A stretch of DNA of 6,347 bases. Origin: Prochlorococcus sp. AG-670-O11 (GTDB lineage: Bacteria; Cyanobacteriota; Cyanobacteriia; PCC-6307; Cyanobiaceae). The notes beneath the pieces are model-generated. The model did not search any database. It saw only the letters and a program-made list of their open reading frames with translations, and was not told the DNA's origin. Both the position numbers and the translations under genes were made by a program. The stretch lies in assembly GCA_003211335.1 (NCBI GenBank), contig QCTA01000042.1:1-6347 (forward strand), read 5' to 3'. Shown here in pieces: positions 1 to 6,347 of this stretch; the stretch's first letter is position 1; each line of letters begins with the position of its first letter.

Positions 1-518
1 GCCCAGACTATATCCTCCTGTAATGTTGTAAGGAGCATCAAATTCACACTATGAATTACTGTAAATATTAAACTTGACGTTTTTATCCCTAACTCAAAAG
101 CTTTCCTTGATATATCAATAGGACCAAGAGTCATATATCCTATTTTCTTAGATGGAATTTCTAAAATATTCCATTTTTCTTGACTTTTTAAAATAAAATT
201 CAATTCATTGGGATTTCTTAAAGAGCTATCAAGTGATGGGATATCAGAAGATGCTATTAATGATAAGAATCCAATAAATAATGATAAACCTAAAAGAAAG
301 ACAAGTGACCGCCACCATACTCTTGTAGGTATCAAACTTACAAAAGTAATTAATATCAAACAAACAACTAAACTTAATCTCCACAATGGACCAGCCCAAA
401 TTGGAGTAATTAGAAAAATCAATACTGAAATAATCTTTAATCTACTATCAACTATTCTTAACCAACTTTTATTACCATCAACATATTGCCCAATAGAAAA
501 TTTTGTAAGAATATTCAT
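1..518 (-). CDS. cbiQ: CbiQ-like ECF transporter transmembrane (T) protein, partial (C-terminus beyond left edge)
   Basis: This is the first 172 codons of a membrane protein of the CbiQ/EcfT family, the transmembrane subunit that works with ABC ATPases and a substrate-binding subunit to import cobalt or vitamins. The N-terminus has the family's D-x-R-x-K signature (Asp24, Arg26, Lys28), which leads directly into hydrophobic segments at about residues 29-43, 47-64 and 70-88. A hydrophilic loop follows, and another hydrophobic stretch starts near residue 148. The coupling helices with the Ala-Arg-Gly motifs lie beyond the window, so completeness cannot be judged. The ATG shares one base with the der stop (TAATG), so translation is probably coupled to der. 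The substrate is not shown by the sequence. Cobalt is suggested only by the family name and by cobI upstream in the same operon. No companion ATPase or substrate-binding gene is visible here. Confidence 0.8.
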   Translation of the reverse strand, partial: MNILTKFSIGQYVDGNKSWLRIVDSRLKIISVLIFLITPIWAGPLWRLSLVVCLILITFVSLIPTRVWWRSLVFLLGLSLFIGFLSLIASSDIPSLDSSLRNPNELNFILKSQEKWNILEIPSKKIGYMTLGPIDISRKAFELGIKTSSLIFTVIHSVNLMLLTTLQEDIVW

Positions 519-1894
519 TAATCTTTTTGAATAACATTAATATTCTTTTTTGATATCTCCTTTTCTAAGTCTCTTTGCTGTTTTCCTCTCCAAAGTAAAA
601 TTATTGGAGAGCCTTCAAAGCCAAGATTTAATCTTATTTGTTTCTCAATATACCTTCTATAAGTTATACCAAATAACTTAGGATCATTTACAAAAAGGGT
701 AAAGGTTGGAGGCTGGTTTTTCACTTGGGTACCATAGTAAAGTCTTCCTTGTTTTCCACTTCTCTTTGTTGGTGGACTTTTCCATCCAAGAGCTTCCTTA
801 AGAACCTCATTTACAACTGATGTCGTAACTCTCCTTCTGTGTTGAGTTACAGCATTAAGAGCATGGTCAAAAATATTTTCAACTCTTTGACCAGTCAAAG
901 CTGATATGAAAATCATTTTTGACCAATGCAAAAAATATAATTTTGATCTAAGTTCTTTTTCTACTTGATAGATTGTGGAATTATTTTTCTCTACAAGATC
1001 CCATTTGTTTACTACAATTACACATGCTCTACCTTGCTCTTCTATTCTCCCTGCCAATTTTTGATCTTGATCAGTTACGCCATCTATAGCATCTATAACT
1101 AAGACGCAAACATCGCTTCTATCAATAGATTTAAAAGCTCTATTAATACCAAAAAATTCAGTCCCATATTTTACATTTTTTTTTCTTCGTATTCCAGCAG
1201 TATCAACTATTTTCCATATATGAGATCCCTTCTCAATAAGAGTATCTATTGAATCAGTTGTAGTTCCACTGATATCACTAACTATTGCTCTTTTTTCTCC
1301 ACAGATAGCATTTAGCAAACTCGATTTACCCACATTTGGCCTTCCAATAATCGACATCATTATTTTTTCTTCTTTATCTTCAAGATTAAAATCTTCAGGA
1401 AGTCCATCAATAACAAGGTCTAAAAGATCACCCGTTCCAGATCCATGGATAGCAGAGACAGGGTATGGTTCACCTAATCCCAATTTCCAGAATTCAGAGG
1501 CCAAAGAAATCCCTAAGGATGTAGATTCACATTTATTTACTGCCACAATTGTTTTACAGTCTGAATTCCTTAACCATTTTGCTATCGATAAATCTCCGTC
1601 AGTTACTCCTTGATTTCCATCTACAACAAATAAAGCAATGGATGCCTCTTCTAATGCTAAAAAAACTTGAGTACGAATCTCAGGGAGGAATTCACTATCA
1701 TCTTCAAAAACTAGTCCTCCCGTATCAACAACTTGAAAATCCCTCCCGGCCCAGGAAGCATTTTGATAAGTTCTATCTCTTGTGACTCCAGGTTTATCAA
1801 ATACAATTGCATCATTACTTTGGCATAACCTATTAACCAAAGTAGATTTTCCAACATTTGGTCTTCCGATTATTGCTATTGATGGGAGAGTCAA
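518..1894 (-). CDS. der: Ribosome-associated tandem GTPase Der (EngA)
   Basis: Der is an essential cytoplasmic GTPase needed for maturation of the 50S ribosomal subunit. The 458-residue protein has the full family layout. The first G domain has the P-loop GRPNVGKS (10-17), DTGG (57-60), NKCE (120-123) and a Ser-Ala G5 (147-148). A short acidic linker (about 167-177) leads to the second G domain, with an identical P-loop (184-191), DTAG (231-234) and NKWD (296-299). A C-terminal KH-like domain follows (about 350-440). The start codon is TTG, not ATG. It gives the canonical N-terminus two residues before the first beta strand, and a purine-rich AGGGG lies a few bases upstream as a ribosome binding site. 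There is a 72-base gap from the DUF1823 gene upstream and a one-base overlap with the cbiQ-like gene downstream. No key residue is missing, so it should be functional. Confidence 0.97.
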   Translation of the reverse strand: MTLPSIAIIGRPNVGKSTLVNRLCQSNDAIVFDKPGVTRDRTYQNASWAGRDFQVVDTGGLVFEDDSEFLPEIRTQVFLALEEASIALFVVDGNQGVTDGDLSIAKWLRNSDCKTIVAVNKCESTSLGISLASEFWKLGLGEPYPVSAIHGSGTGDLLDLVIDGLPEDFNLEDKEEKIMMSIIGRPNVGKSSLLNAICGEKRAIVSDISGTTTDSIDTLIEKGSHIWKIVDTAGIRRKKNVKYGTEFFGINRAFKSIDRSDVCVLVIDAIDGVTDQDQKLAGRIEEQGRACVIVVNKWDLVEKNNSTIYQVEKELRSKLYFLHWSKMIFISALTGQRVENIFDHALNAVTQHRRRVTTSVVNEVLKEALGWKSPPTKRSGKQGRLYYGTQVKNQPPTFTLFVNDPKLFGITYRRYIEKQIRLNLGFEGSPIILLWRGKQQRDLEKEISKKNINVIQKD

Positions 1895-1906
1895 TTATTC
1901 CCCTGA
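1889..1906 (-). promoter_or_regulatory. TTG start and AGGGG ribosome binding site of der
   Basis: On the minus strand, a CAGGGGAATAA stretch directly precedes the TTG codon at 1894-1892. The AGGGG core matches the anti-Shine-Dalgarno sequence and sits about five bases from TTG. Together with the Der N-terminal homology, which starts here and not further in, this fixes TTG as the initiation codon. Most genes in this window show no clear Shine-Dalgarno sequence, so this one stands out. Confidence 0.65.
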
Positions 1907-1966
1907 GAAATTTAGATCTTATACAACTATACTCTTAACACGATCTTTTACTTTAAACAAATATAT

Positions 1967-2449
1967 TTATTTGATTTCAGGATCTCCATAATGACCTTTT
2001 GCTGGATTAGGAGGTGGGGGAGATAATTTAGGTAACTTACAAAAATCATCTAAAGAGGAACTTGAGTCAATAGCCCAATAGGTCAACCAATTCACAGCAG
2101 TAGCTCTTCTTGTTCTTCTAGGATAAAGTTCGTTAATTTTATAACCTTTAAAATTCAGAATTTTTTTTAAATTTTGTTTGTGATCTTTCGGTATCGATCG
2201 TGTCAAGTGAACTGAAGCTGATCGTTCTGAAATAATTTGAGGAGCTTTTGAAAATTTTTCTGACCAATATGACGGAGTTAAGGAACTTGAAATCCATCCA
2301 TCCATGGAAGGTTGATTAATATAAAAAAGTCTTTGCCATACCAATTCACATACAAAAATATCACTCACTTTATCTTCAAGTATTAGAAACAATATTTCCC
2401 TACTTATCGGCCATTCAAATTCATTTATTTTTAAATTATCCTTTTTCAT
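1967..2449 (-). CDS. DUF1823 family protein of unknown function
   Basis: This is a 160-residue soluble protein that I recognise as the DUF1823 family, which is largely restricted to cyanobacteria and plastid-bearing lineages and has no established function. The visible hallmarks are VWQRLFY (37-43), the LTRSIP block (82-87), and the strongly basic NFKGYKINELYPRRTRRATAVNWL block (99-122), which is the most conserved part of the family. The C-terminal tail is proline-rich (four consecutive prolines near 148-151) and probably disordered. There is no signal peptide or membrane segment. The ATG follows the cobI stop with no gap (TGAATG), so the two genes are probably translationally coupled. The dense arginine cluster could suggest nucleic-acid contact, but that is inference only. 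Confidence 0.85.
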   Translation of the reverse strand: MKKDNLKINEFEWPISREILFLILEDKVSDIFVCELVWQRLFYINQPSMDGWISSSLTPSYWSEKFSKAPQIISERSASVHLTRSIPKDHKQNLKKILNFKGYKINELYPRRTRRATAVNWLTYWAIDSSSSLDDFCKLPKLSPPPPNPAKGHYGDPEIK

Positions 2450-3205
2450 TCAATATGGTCTTATCAAAATCAAGGAAAAATAAGGCATGGTCTCTACACT
2501 ATATTTTGAAGCATGTTTGATAATTTGATCAGGCATTCCTACATTTAAAGCGATTAAAGCTTTATTAATGATTTTCTCTTTTGTTAAAACTTCTTTTACT
2601 GAAAACCATCTTTTCCCAACTTTCATTAGTACTAAAACTGTTTTATTTGCTTTAGTCTGAATTATTAGAGCTGTTAATTCTGATTTAGAAGAAGGACATT
2701 CTTTTATTATCAAAGTCTCGCCTTTCTTTACTAAATCAAAATTACTTAAAGCTGCTGCTGCTGATATAGATGATATCCCTGGTATAGTCCTTGTGATTAT
2801 GTCAGGATAATTATTTTTTATTATTCTCAGAATATTAGAGGAACTTGCATACAGTGAAGGATCTCCAAGACAAAGTAAAGCAACAGATTCGTTATTTCTA
2901 ATAGATTTTACAATTATATCCACAGCACTAGACCAGATTTGATCTGGATCAAATTCTTGCCTTGCCATTGGAAAAATAATGGGTACTTTTTTCTTGAATT
3001 TGATATATTTTTTGACTATTTCCGCAGATGAACTCTTTCTATCATCACTTGAAATTGGGAAAACTATAAGTTTTGCTTTTTTAATTGCCTCTACTGCAGC
3101 AATAGTTAGAAAAGAACTATCACCAGGTCCAACACCAACTACTGTTAATGATGCAAGATCACTTTTAAAACCAAACAATTTTTTTAGATTTTTTTTAATT
3201 CCCAT
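2450..3205 (-). CDS. cobI: Precorrin-2 C20-methyltransferase
   Basis: CobI is a SAM-dependent methyltransferase that converts precorrin-2 to precorrin-3A, an early step of corrin-ring synthesis. Prochlorococcus is known to make pseudocobalamin, used for example by methionine synthase. The 251-residue product has the tetrapyrrole methylase layout: VGVGPGD (23-29) at the N-terminal substrate site, a GDPSLYAS block (114-121) and IPGISS (141-146) around the SAM pocket, and a C-terminal strand ending FSLILIRPY. The conserved VVGVGPGD normally lies almost at the N-terminus. Here 19 mostly basic residues (MGIKKNLKKLFGF...) precede it. The ATG at 3205 is used because no alternative ATG lies closer, but the true start could be internal. 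It lies 20 bases after the miaE-like stop and directly abuts the DUF1823 gene. CbiL, the cobalt-early counterpart, is closely related, so the aerobic versus anaerobic name is inferred from the host. Confidence 0.87.
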   Translation of the reverse strand: MGIKKNLKKLFGFKSDLASLTVVGVGPGDSSFLTIAAVEAIKKAKLIVFPISSDDRKSSSAEIVKKYIKFKKKVPIIFPMARQEFDPDQIWSSAVDIIVKSIRNNESVALLCLGDPSLYASSSNILRIIKNNYPDIITRTIPGISSISAAAALSNFDLVKKGETLIIKECPSSKSELTALIIQTKANKTVLVLMKVGKRWFSVKEVLTKEKIINKALIALNVGMPDQIIKHASKYSVETMPYFSLILIRPY

Positions 3206-3225
3206 AAATCAATAATAAGATTTAC

Positions 3226-3834
3226 TTAACTATGAATTCTTGGCAACGCAAAAGTTTGGGATAAGATTTCCGATTCAATATCAGATAATTCCTCTAATCT
3301 TTTGTTAGTTTCATTTTTGGAGAATTTAGTTTGTGCTAGTCTCCAATAAATTCCAAAATGTCTTGCTTCACTTTCAAGCAAAGACTCATAAAGTATCTTG
3401 AAAGATTTGTTCTCAGAATTCAATGCTAGTAAACTTAATCTTTCATAACTTCTTGCTTCAATAAGTCCTGCTATTAAGAAACTATCTAACATCCTATAAG
3501 GTTCCTCTTTTCTGACACGTTTAGCCAATTCGGCTCCATATGGGGGAGGCTTTAGAGCTTTAAGCGAATGACCAAGATCCTTTAATAAAAATAGTATTTT
3601 TTCAAAATGTTCTAACTCTTCCCTTGCTATAGGGCTCAAAACTTCTGCCAGATCTGGTTCAGATGGATATCTAAACATTAATTGAATTGCAACTCCAGCA
3701 GCTTTTCTTTCACAATGAGCATGATCAATAAGTATCTCTATTGGATTCGATAAAGCTAGCTCCAGCCAATTTTCTGAGGATAATGAGGATAAATATTTAA
3801 TATTAGAAGAGGGCCTTTTAAAATCTACTAGCAT
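3226..3834 (-). CDS. miaE: MiaE-like di-iron tRNA-(ms2io6A37) hydroxylase
   Basis: This is a 202-residue all-helical protein of the MiaE family. MiaE is a non-haem di-iron monooxygenase that hydroxylates the isopentenyl side chain of 2-methylthio-N6-isopentenyladenosine at position 37 of tRNAs reading UNN codons. All six expected iron ligands can be placed: Glu42 (HCERKAAG), Glu73 and His76 (EELEHF), Glu126 (IEARSYERL), and Glu156 and His159 (ESEARHF). This gives the ferritin-like E...ExxH...E...ExxH pattern. The start ATG at 3834 follows the aroQ stop without a gap (TAAATG), and 20 bases separate the gene from cobI. Cyanobacterial members are annotated by similarity and their substrate is largely untested. 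A different hydroxylation role within the ferritin-like superfamily is possible. A substrate link is plausible because the adjacent tRNA-Tyr reads UAY codons, but neighbourhood does not prove it. Confidence 0.85.
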   Translation of the reverse strand: MLVDFKRPSSNIKYLSSLSSENWLELALSNPIEILIDHAHCERKAAGVAIQLMFRYPSEPDLAEVLSPIAREELEHFEKILFLLKDLGHSLKALKPPPYGAELAKRVRKEEPYRMLDSFLIAGLIEARSYERLSLLALNSENKSFKILYESLLESEARHFGIYWRLAQTKFSKNETNKRLEELSDIESEILSQTFALPRIHS

Positions 3835-4275
3835 TTACTTCTTACTACTTAAAAATTCAATTATTCCATCAAGAGCAAGAAAATAACTTGTAATTCCAAA
3901 TCCACTAATTATTCCTATTGCTTTGTCAGTAAGAAAAGATTCTTTTCGAAATTCTTCCCTACTAAATATATTTGAAATATGGAGTTCTACAAATGGAATT
4001 TTTGATCCAATTAAAGCATCTCTTATAGAAATTGAAGTATGAGTGAAAGCTCCAGCATTTATTAATATTCCTTGAATACTTTTAACCGAGTTTTGAATTT
4101 TATCTACTATTTCACCTTCATGGTTACTTTGAAAGCATTCAAGATTAATACTTTTTTCTTTGGCAACTTTGATTAAATCATTTTCAATTTCATTCAAGGT
4201 TTTATTTCCATATATATCAGGTTCTCTAGTACCCAGAAGATTAAGGTTTGGCCCATTTATCAATAAAATATTCAT
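3835..4275 (-). CDS. aroQ: Type II 3-dehydroquinate dehydratase
   Basis: AroQ converts 3-dehydroquinate to 3-dehydroshikimate by trans elimination, the third step of the shikimate pathway to chorismate and the aromatic amino acids. It normally forms a cytoplasmic dodecamer. Counting from the ATG at 4275 the protein is 146 residues, the normal length. The catalytic set is intact: [17 protein letters not shown] with Arg17 on the flexible lid and Tyr22, NHEGEIVD (51-58), [10 protein letters not shown] with Asn73, and ELHISN with His99. Arg106 and Arg110 follow in the substrate-binding stretch. The frame is open to an upstream TTG at 4281, but that adds only two residues before the canonical [15 protein letters not shown], so ATG is preferred. 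It is the first gene of the minus-strand run and lies divergent from the tRNA-Tyr gene across about 100 bases, where its promoter must lie. I see no convincing -35/-10 pair for it. Confidence 0.95.
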   Translation of the reverse strand: MNILLINGPNLNLLGTREPDIYGNKTLNEIENDLIKVAKEKSINLECFQSNHEGEIVDKIQNSVKSIQGILINAGAFTHTSISIRDALIGSKIPFVELHISNIFSREEFRKESFLTDKAIGIISGFGITSYFLALDGIIEFLSSKK

Positions 4276-4335
4276 CAGCAATTAAGTCTTATCTTCTAAA
4301 TGCTATCTAGAAAGAAACAAAAAAACCAAAACATT

Positions 4336-4364
4336 TTCACACAAAGTGACCATTAACTGATAAG
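4336..4364 (+). promoter_or_regulatory. Putative sigma-70-type promoter for tRNA-Tyr/tRNA-Thr
   Basis: A -35-like TTCACA (4336-4341, 5 of 6 to consensus) is followed after exactly 17 bases by a -10-like GATAAG (4359-4364, 4 of 6). Transcription would start near 4371-4372, just ahead of the mature tRNA-Tyr end at 4377. The spacing and position fit, but AT-rich DNA produces such matches by chance. The rest of the 101-base divergent spacer (4276-4376) shows no other clear signal. Confidence 0.4.
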
Positions 4365-4376
4365 TTCAATTAGTGG

Positions 4377-4458
4377 GGGTCGGTGCCCGAGTGGTTAAAG
4401 GGGGCGGACTGTAAATCCGCTGGCTCTGCCTACGTTGGTTCAAATCCAACCCGGCCCA
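4377..4458 (+). tRNA. tRNA-Tyr (anticodon GTA)
   Basis: The 82-base class II tRNA folds by eye. Acceptor GGGTCGG pairs with CCGGCCC (one T-G wobble) and A is the discriminator base. The anticodon stem GCGGA/TCCGC encloses the loop CTGTAAA with anticodon GTA, and a long variable arm follows, as expected for bacterial tRNA-Tyr. The T arm carries TTCAAAT between GTTGG and CCAAC. CCA is not encoded: the gene ends CCCA-CT. Its partner tRNA-Thr starts 10 bases downstream, so the two are probably co-transcribed and processed. Confidence 0.97.
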
Positions 4459-4468
4459 CTTTTTTTCA

Positions 4469-4552
<84 letters not shown>

Positions 4553-4601
4553 CTACTATCACTAGCTTTTAAGAAATTCAAGAAGAATCTATAAATTCCA
4601 A

Positions 4602-4617
4602 ATATATCTAGATATAT
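4602..4617. repeat. 16-bp perfect AT-rich palindrome upstream of the recombinase
   Basis: ATATATCTAGATATAT is identical to its reverse complement over all 16 bases. It lies between the tRNA-Thr gene and the recombinase gene, ending just at the putative -35 element (4617-4622). It could be a dimeric regulator site or part of the attachment-site architecture. AT repeats make short palindromes common here, so the role is uncertain. Confidence 0.35.
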
Positions 4618-4645
4618 CGACAATATAGCAATTCTGCACTAGTAT
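4617..4645 (+). promoter_or_regulatory. Putative promoter of the recombinase gene
   Basis: TCGACA (4617-4622, 5 of 6 to TTGACA) and TAGTAT (4640-4645, 4 of 6 to TATAAT) are separated by exactly 17 bases. Transcription would start near 4652, leaving a short leader of about 16 bases with no Shine-Dalgarno sequence before the ATG at 4668. A GCACTAGT box (4636-4643) overlaps the -10 element, where a bound protein would block transcription. Confidence 0.35.
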
Positions 4646-4727
4646 TTGCACTAATTACACTTATACAATGACTAGTGCTACTAGCACTTCTTGGGAAAAA
4701 GAATTAAGAAAAAATATCTGCACTAAT
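4636..4727. repeat. Cluster of GCACTA(A/G)T boxes around the recombinase start; candidate operator or arm-type sites
   Basis: The eight-base box occurs directly as GCACTAGT (4636-4643), GCACTAAT (4648-4655) and GCACTAAT (4720-4727), and inverted as ACTAGTGC (4671-4678). A shorter related CTAGCACT lies at 4681-4688. The first two start 12 bases apart, close to one helical turn. The set covers the putative -10, the leader and the first 20 codons of the recombinase gene. Repeated short boxes beside a tyrosine recombinase gene next to its tRNA site suggest arm-type binding sites or autoregulation. No other exact copy was noticed in the window. Confidence 0.45.
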
Positions 4728-6017
4728 TTTGGTCGTGGGATTAGGGTAAATGGCGAAAATAGTGGCCGAACCAAGATTTTATATGTTTATAACGAAGGAC
4801 TAGGCTCTGCCAACAAAAGAACCTCTCAAACCTTACCCATCGAATGGAAGAAAACCTCAGGGATAGAGATCCTAAAAGCTATCGAATTTATAAAACCATT
4901 AGTAGTTGAAAAGAACCTAACCCTTAAAGAGGCCACAAGAAGATGGAAGGCTCAATTCATTGGAGAATCACAGAAACAACCTAATAAAAGTTGGAATGAT
5001 TTCTTGTTGATAAGGCCTATTAATAAAAAAGATGCAAACTATGAAAAGGATCTAAAAGAATATTTAAATGCTGCATCAAAGGTTGATCAGTTCATGCAAA
5101 CCAAACAAGGTTTAACAAGTAAAACTGAAAAAGATTGGTCTAGAAGAATTAGTAGATTCTTAGAAGAAATGAACAATAATCCTTCTCCTAATACAGGGGT
5201 TGAACTCATAAAAAAATTATCAGATAAATATCTCTCTGAAATAGAACCTGACGAGAGAAAAAGATACATAAATGCTTGGTGCGAAATTTTAAAATATGGA
5301 ATCGAAAGACATTCACAGAATGAAAAAAGATGGCAACCTCCAAACGAAGCCTATAGAAAAGAATTAATTGGAAAATCTAATAGAACTAAGCAAGATAAAT
5401 TAACTCCATATATCGAGGAGCAAGATTTATTTAAATTATTAGATGATCTTGAATCAAAAGATTCTTCATTATTTCTCGCAGTTGGCTTAATTTCTATTTT
5501 TGGCCTAAGACTTTCTGAACTTGCAGTTCTTAGAGTTGTAGATGGCAAATTATATGTTGGTAATATCAAAAATAATATAAATACAAAAGCAAAAAAGGAA
5601 GATAGAAGAGTTTTTCCTATGGACCTTTTGGCGAGGAAAAACCTCGGCAAAAAACTTATTGAACTATTCGAATCAAAAAAGATTACATTACCTATGCCAG
5701 TCCTAAATCAAATAGAAATGGTAAAAGATAAAAATAAATATGGTGATGTTGGTCAAGCACTAAGGCAATTAATAGAAAGAAATAAGATTTGGAAAGAAAT
5801 AATTAAAACTAACCCTGAAATAACTCCTTATAGCTTGAGGCATAGATATGCACATCAATGTCATAAGGGCTCTACTATTCCAATATCAGTAAAAGATGCT
5901 GCAGCTGCAATGGGTCATTCTGTAGAAACTCACAATTCTTTTTATGGTTCTTACACAACAGAACTTAGTTTAGAAAAAGCATTTGAAAGACATTTAGAAA
6001 ACAGAATTGATGTTTAG
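4668..6017 (+). CDS. Tyrosine recombinase (integrase) of a tRNA-Thr-anchored integrative element
   Basis: This is a 449-residue site-specific recombinase that would integrate and excise its element at the tRNA-Thr end. The N-terminal ~110 residues have a short beta-rich stretch (GIRVNGENSGRTKILYVYN, about 24-42) resembling an arm-binding domain. The helical segment at about 125-230 fits a SAM-like core-binding domain. The catalytic domain starts near 245. It contains box I Arg281 (FGLRLSELAVLRV), a lysine-rich beta hairpin (about 300-312) that should supply the catalytic Lys, box II YSLRHRYAH with Arg391, His417 in MGHS, and the nucleophile Tyr426 (SFYGSY), nine residues after that His. The usual first His of HxxR is Tyr388, a substitution seen in some active relatives. 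The frame is intact, so the enzyme may be active. There is no Shine-Dalgarno sequence, and the ATG is the first in frame. Transcription points away from the tRNA. In Prochlorococcus this layout matches the tycheposon type, but the cargo is outside the window. Confidence 0.93.
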   Translation: MTSATSTSWEKELRKNICTNFGRGIRVNGENSGRTKILYVYNEGLGSANKRTSQTLPIEWKKTSGIEILKAIEFIKPLVVEKNLTLKEATRRWKAQFIGESQKQPNKSWNDFLLIRPINKKDANYEKDLKEYLNAASKVDQFMQTKQGLTSKTEKDWSRRISRFLEEMNNNPSPNTGVELIKKLSDKYLSEIEPDERKRYINAWCEILKYGIERHSQNEKRWQPPNEAYRKELIGKSNRTKQDKLTPYIEEQDLFKLLDDLESKDSSLFLAVGLISIFGLRLSELAVLRVVDGKLYVGNIKNNINTKAKKEDRRVFPMDLLARKNLGKKLIELFESKKITLPMPVLNQIEMVKDKNKYGDVGQALRQLIERNKIWKEIIKTNPEITPYSLRHRYAHQCHKGSTIPISVKDAAAAMGHSVETHNSFYGSYTTELSLEKAFERHLENRIDV

Positions 6018-6129
6018 TTTTAGCTAATGATGGAAGGAATATATGTAGACATATCAATAAGCAGTATTAATATATATTTAACGCTTAGCGTTCTTCAAAA
6101 AAGTGGCTGAGAATTGACCAAATGGTTAT
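6018..6129. other. AT-rich spacer after the recombinase, no gene seen
   Basis: No credible open frame, RNA gene or second tRNA fragment was found here. The only structure is a weak hairpin, AACGC-TTA-GCGTT (6080-6092), without a following T run, so it is a poor intrinsic terminator. With the degraded proC piece after it, the 330 bases from 6018 to the window end contain no intact gene. Confidence 0.6.
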
Positions 6130-6347
6130 GACAGCTTAAGAGCCTATGTTGGTAAAGAGTAGTTGATGTGAAATATCATCACCCCAACAGGCAGCCACAT
6201 AATTGCCTTGATTATTGAAGCTTTAAGTGACGGAGGTTTAAGTGGCGGATTGCAAAAAAAACTTTCTGAAGAACTTGTGATGGAGATGATTGTAGGGACT
6301 GTTAGTTTAATAAGAGACACTAATATAACAACTGCTGAACTTAAGAA
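6130..6347 (+). pseudogene. proC: Degraded fragment of pyrroline-5-carboxylate reductase gene (proC), cut by window end
   Basis: From 6190 to the window end one frame reads GSHIIALIIEALSDGG followed by LSGGLQKKLSEELVMEMIVGT and a VSLIRD..TAELK tail. This matches the C-terminal dimerisation domain of ProC, the NADPH-dependent enzyme of the last proline-synthesis step. The family has GSGPAY-ALFIEAL-DGG, then a leader to ELA...VLGAA and -PAELR-VTSPGGT. The expected GSGPAYIAL is shortened to GSHIIAL, which loses the conserved Gly-Pro. Upstream in the same frame, TAG (6160-6162) and TGA (6169-6171) interrupt a plausible DSLRAYVGKE (6130-6159), and no N-terminal NAD(P)-binding motif precedes it. 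It is therefore a 5'-truncated, decayed copy. The frame is still open at the edge, so the VTSPGGT end may lie beyond. Its plus-strand position after the recombinase suggests a relic within or beside the island. A working proC should exist elsewhere. Confidence 0.7.

Noticed and set aside
208..534. Plus-strand open frame of 108 codons opposite the cbiQ-like gene
   Set aside because: The minus strand carries a CbiQ-like N-terminus that abuts der. The plus-strand translation has no recognisable family and is a shadow frame.
1549..1991. Two plus-strand open frames opposite der
   Set aside because: They lie antisense to a fully conserved Der frame and its upstream spacer, with no recognisable domains.
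2979..3215. Plus-strand open frame opposite cobI, hydrophobic in translation
   Set aside because: It is antisense to the conserved methylase N-terminus. The apparent hydrophobicity comes from reading that strand backwards.
4276..4281. TTG at 4281 as the start of aroQ
   Set aside because: It adds only two residues before the canonical N-terminus beginning [10 protein letters not shown], so the ATG at 4275 is the better start.
5087..5650. Two minus-strand open frames inside the recombinase gene
   Set aside because: They are shadows of the intact recombinase frame on the plus strand and have no family resemblance.
6080..6092. AACGC-TTA-GCGTT hairpin as a terminator of the recombinase transcript
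   Set aside because: The stem is only five base pairs and no T run follows, so intrinsic termination is not supported.
6018..6347. A second copy of the tRNA-Thr 3' end (attR) or a tRNA-like sequence near 6105
   Set aside because: No match to the tRNA-Thr 3' end was found. The GTGGCTGAG stretch does not fold into tRNA arms. The far attachment site must be outside the window, if it exists.

Overview
The window is AT-rich, gene-dense bacterial DNA. Its gene content and protein sequences look like a high-light Prochlorococcus, a small-genome marine cyanobacterium. The clues are a Der GTPase of closely similar sequence, a cyanobacterial DUF1823 protein, a MiaE-like di-iron protein, cobI and a CbiQ-like protein packed into one operon, and tRNAs without an encoded CCA. 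The assignment rests on recognising the proteins, not on a search.

Left and centre (1-4275, minus strand): one compact run of six housekeeping genes, read right to left: aroQ, miaE-like, cobI, a DUF1823 gene, der and a cbiQ-like gene that runs off the left edge. Junctions are 0, 20, 0, 72 and -1 bases, so the genes are probably co-transcribed, perhaps with an extra signal in the 72-base gap before der. Their jobs differ: the shikimate pathway, a tRNA-modification-type hydroxylase, corrin-ring methylation, 50S ribosome assembly and an ECF-type metal or vitamin transporter. The only pathway echo is cobI (corrin synthesis) with the CbiQ-like transporter (possibly cobalt).

Middle right (4276-4667): a divergent spacer with a plausible promoter for a tandem tRNA-Tyr(GTA) and tRNA-Thr(GGT), 10 bases apart. 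Just past the tRNA-Thr 3' end is a 127-base control region with a 16-bp palindrome and a set of GCACTA(A/G)T boxes, one of which overlaps a plausible promoter -10 element.

Right (4668-6347, plus strand): a full-length tyrosine recombinase transcribed away from the tRNA-Thr gene, in the usual layout of a tRNA-anchored integrative element. In Prochlorococcus such elements have been named tycheposons. After it lies a short AT-rich spacer, and then a degraded piece of proC (pyrroline-5-carboxylate reductase) with in-frame stops, cut by the window end. The junction between core operon and variable island is therefore at the tRNA-Thr gene. The far end of the element is not in the window.
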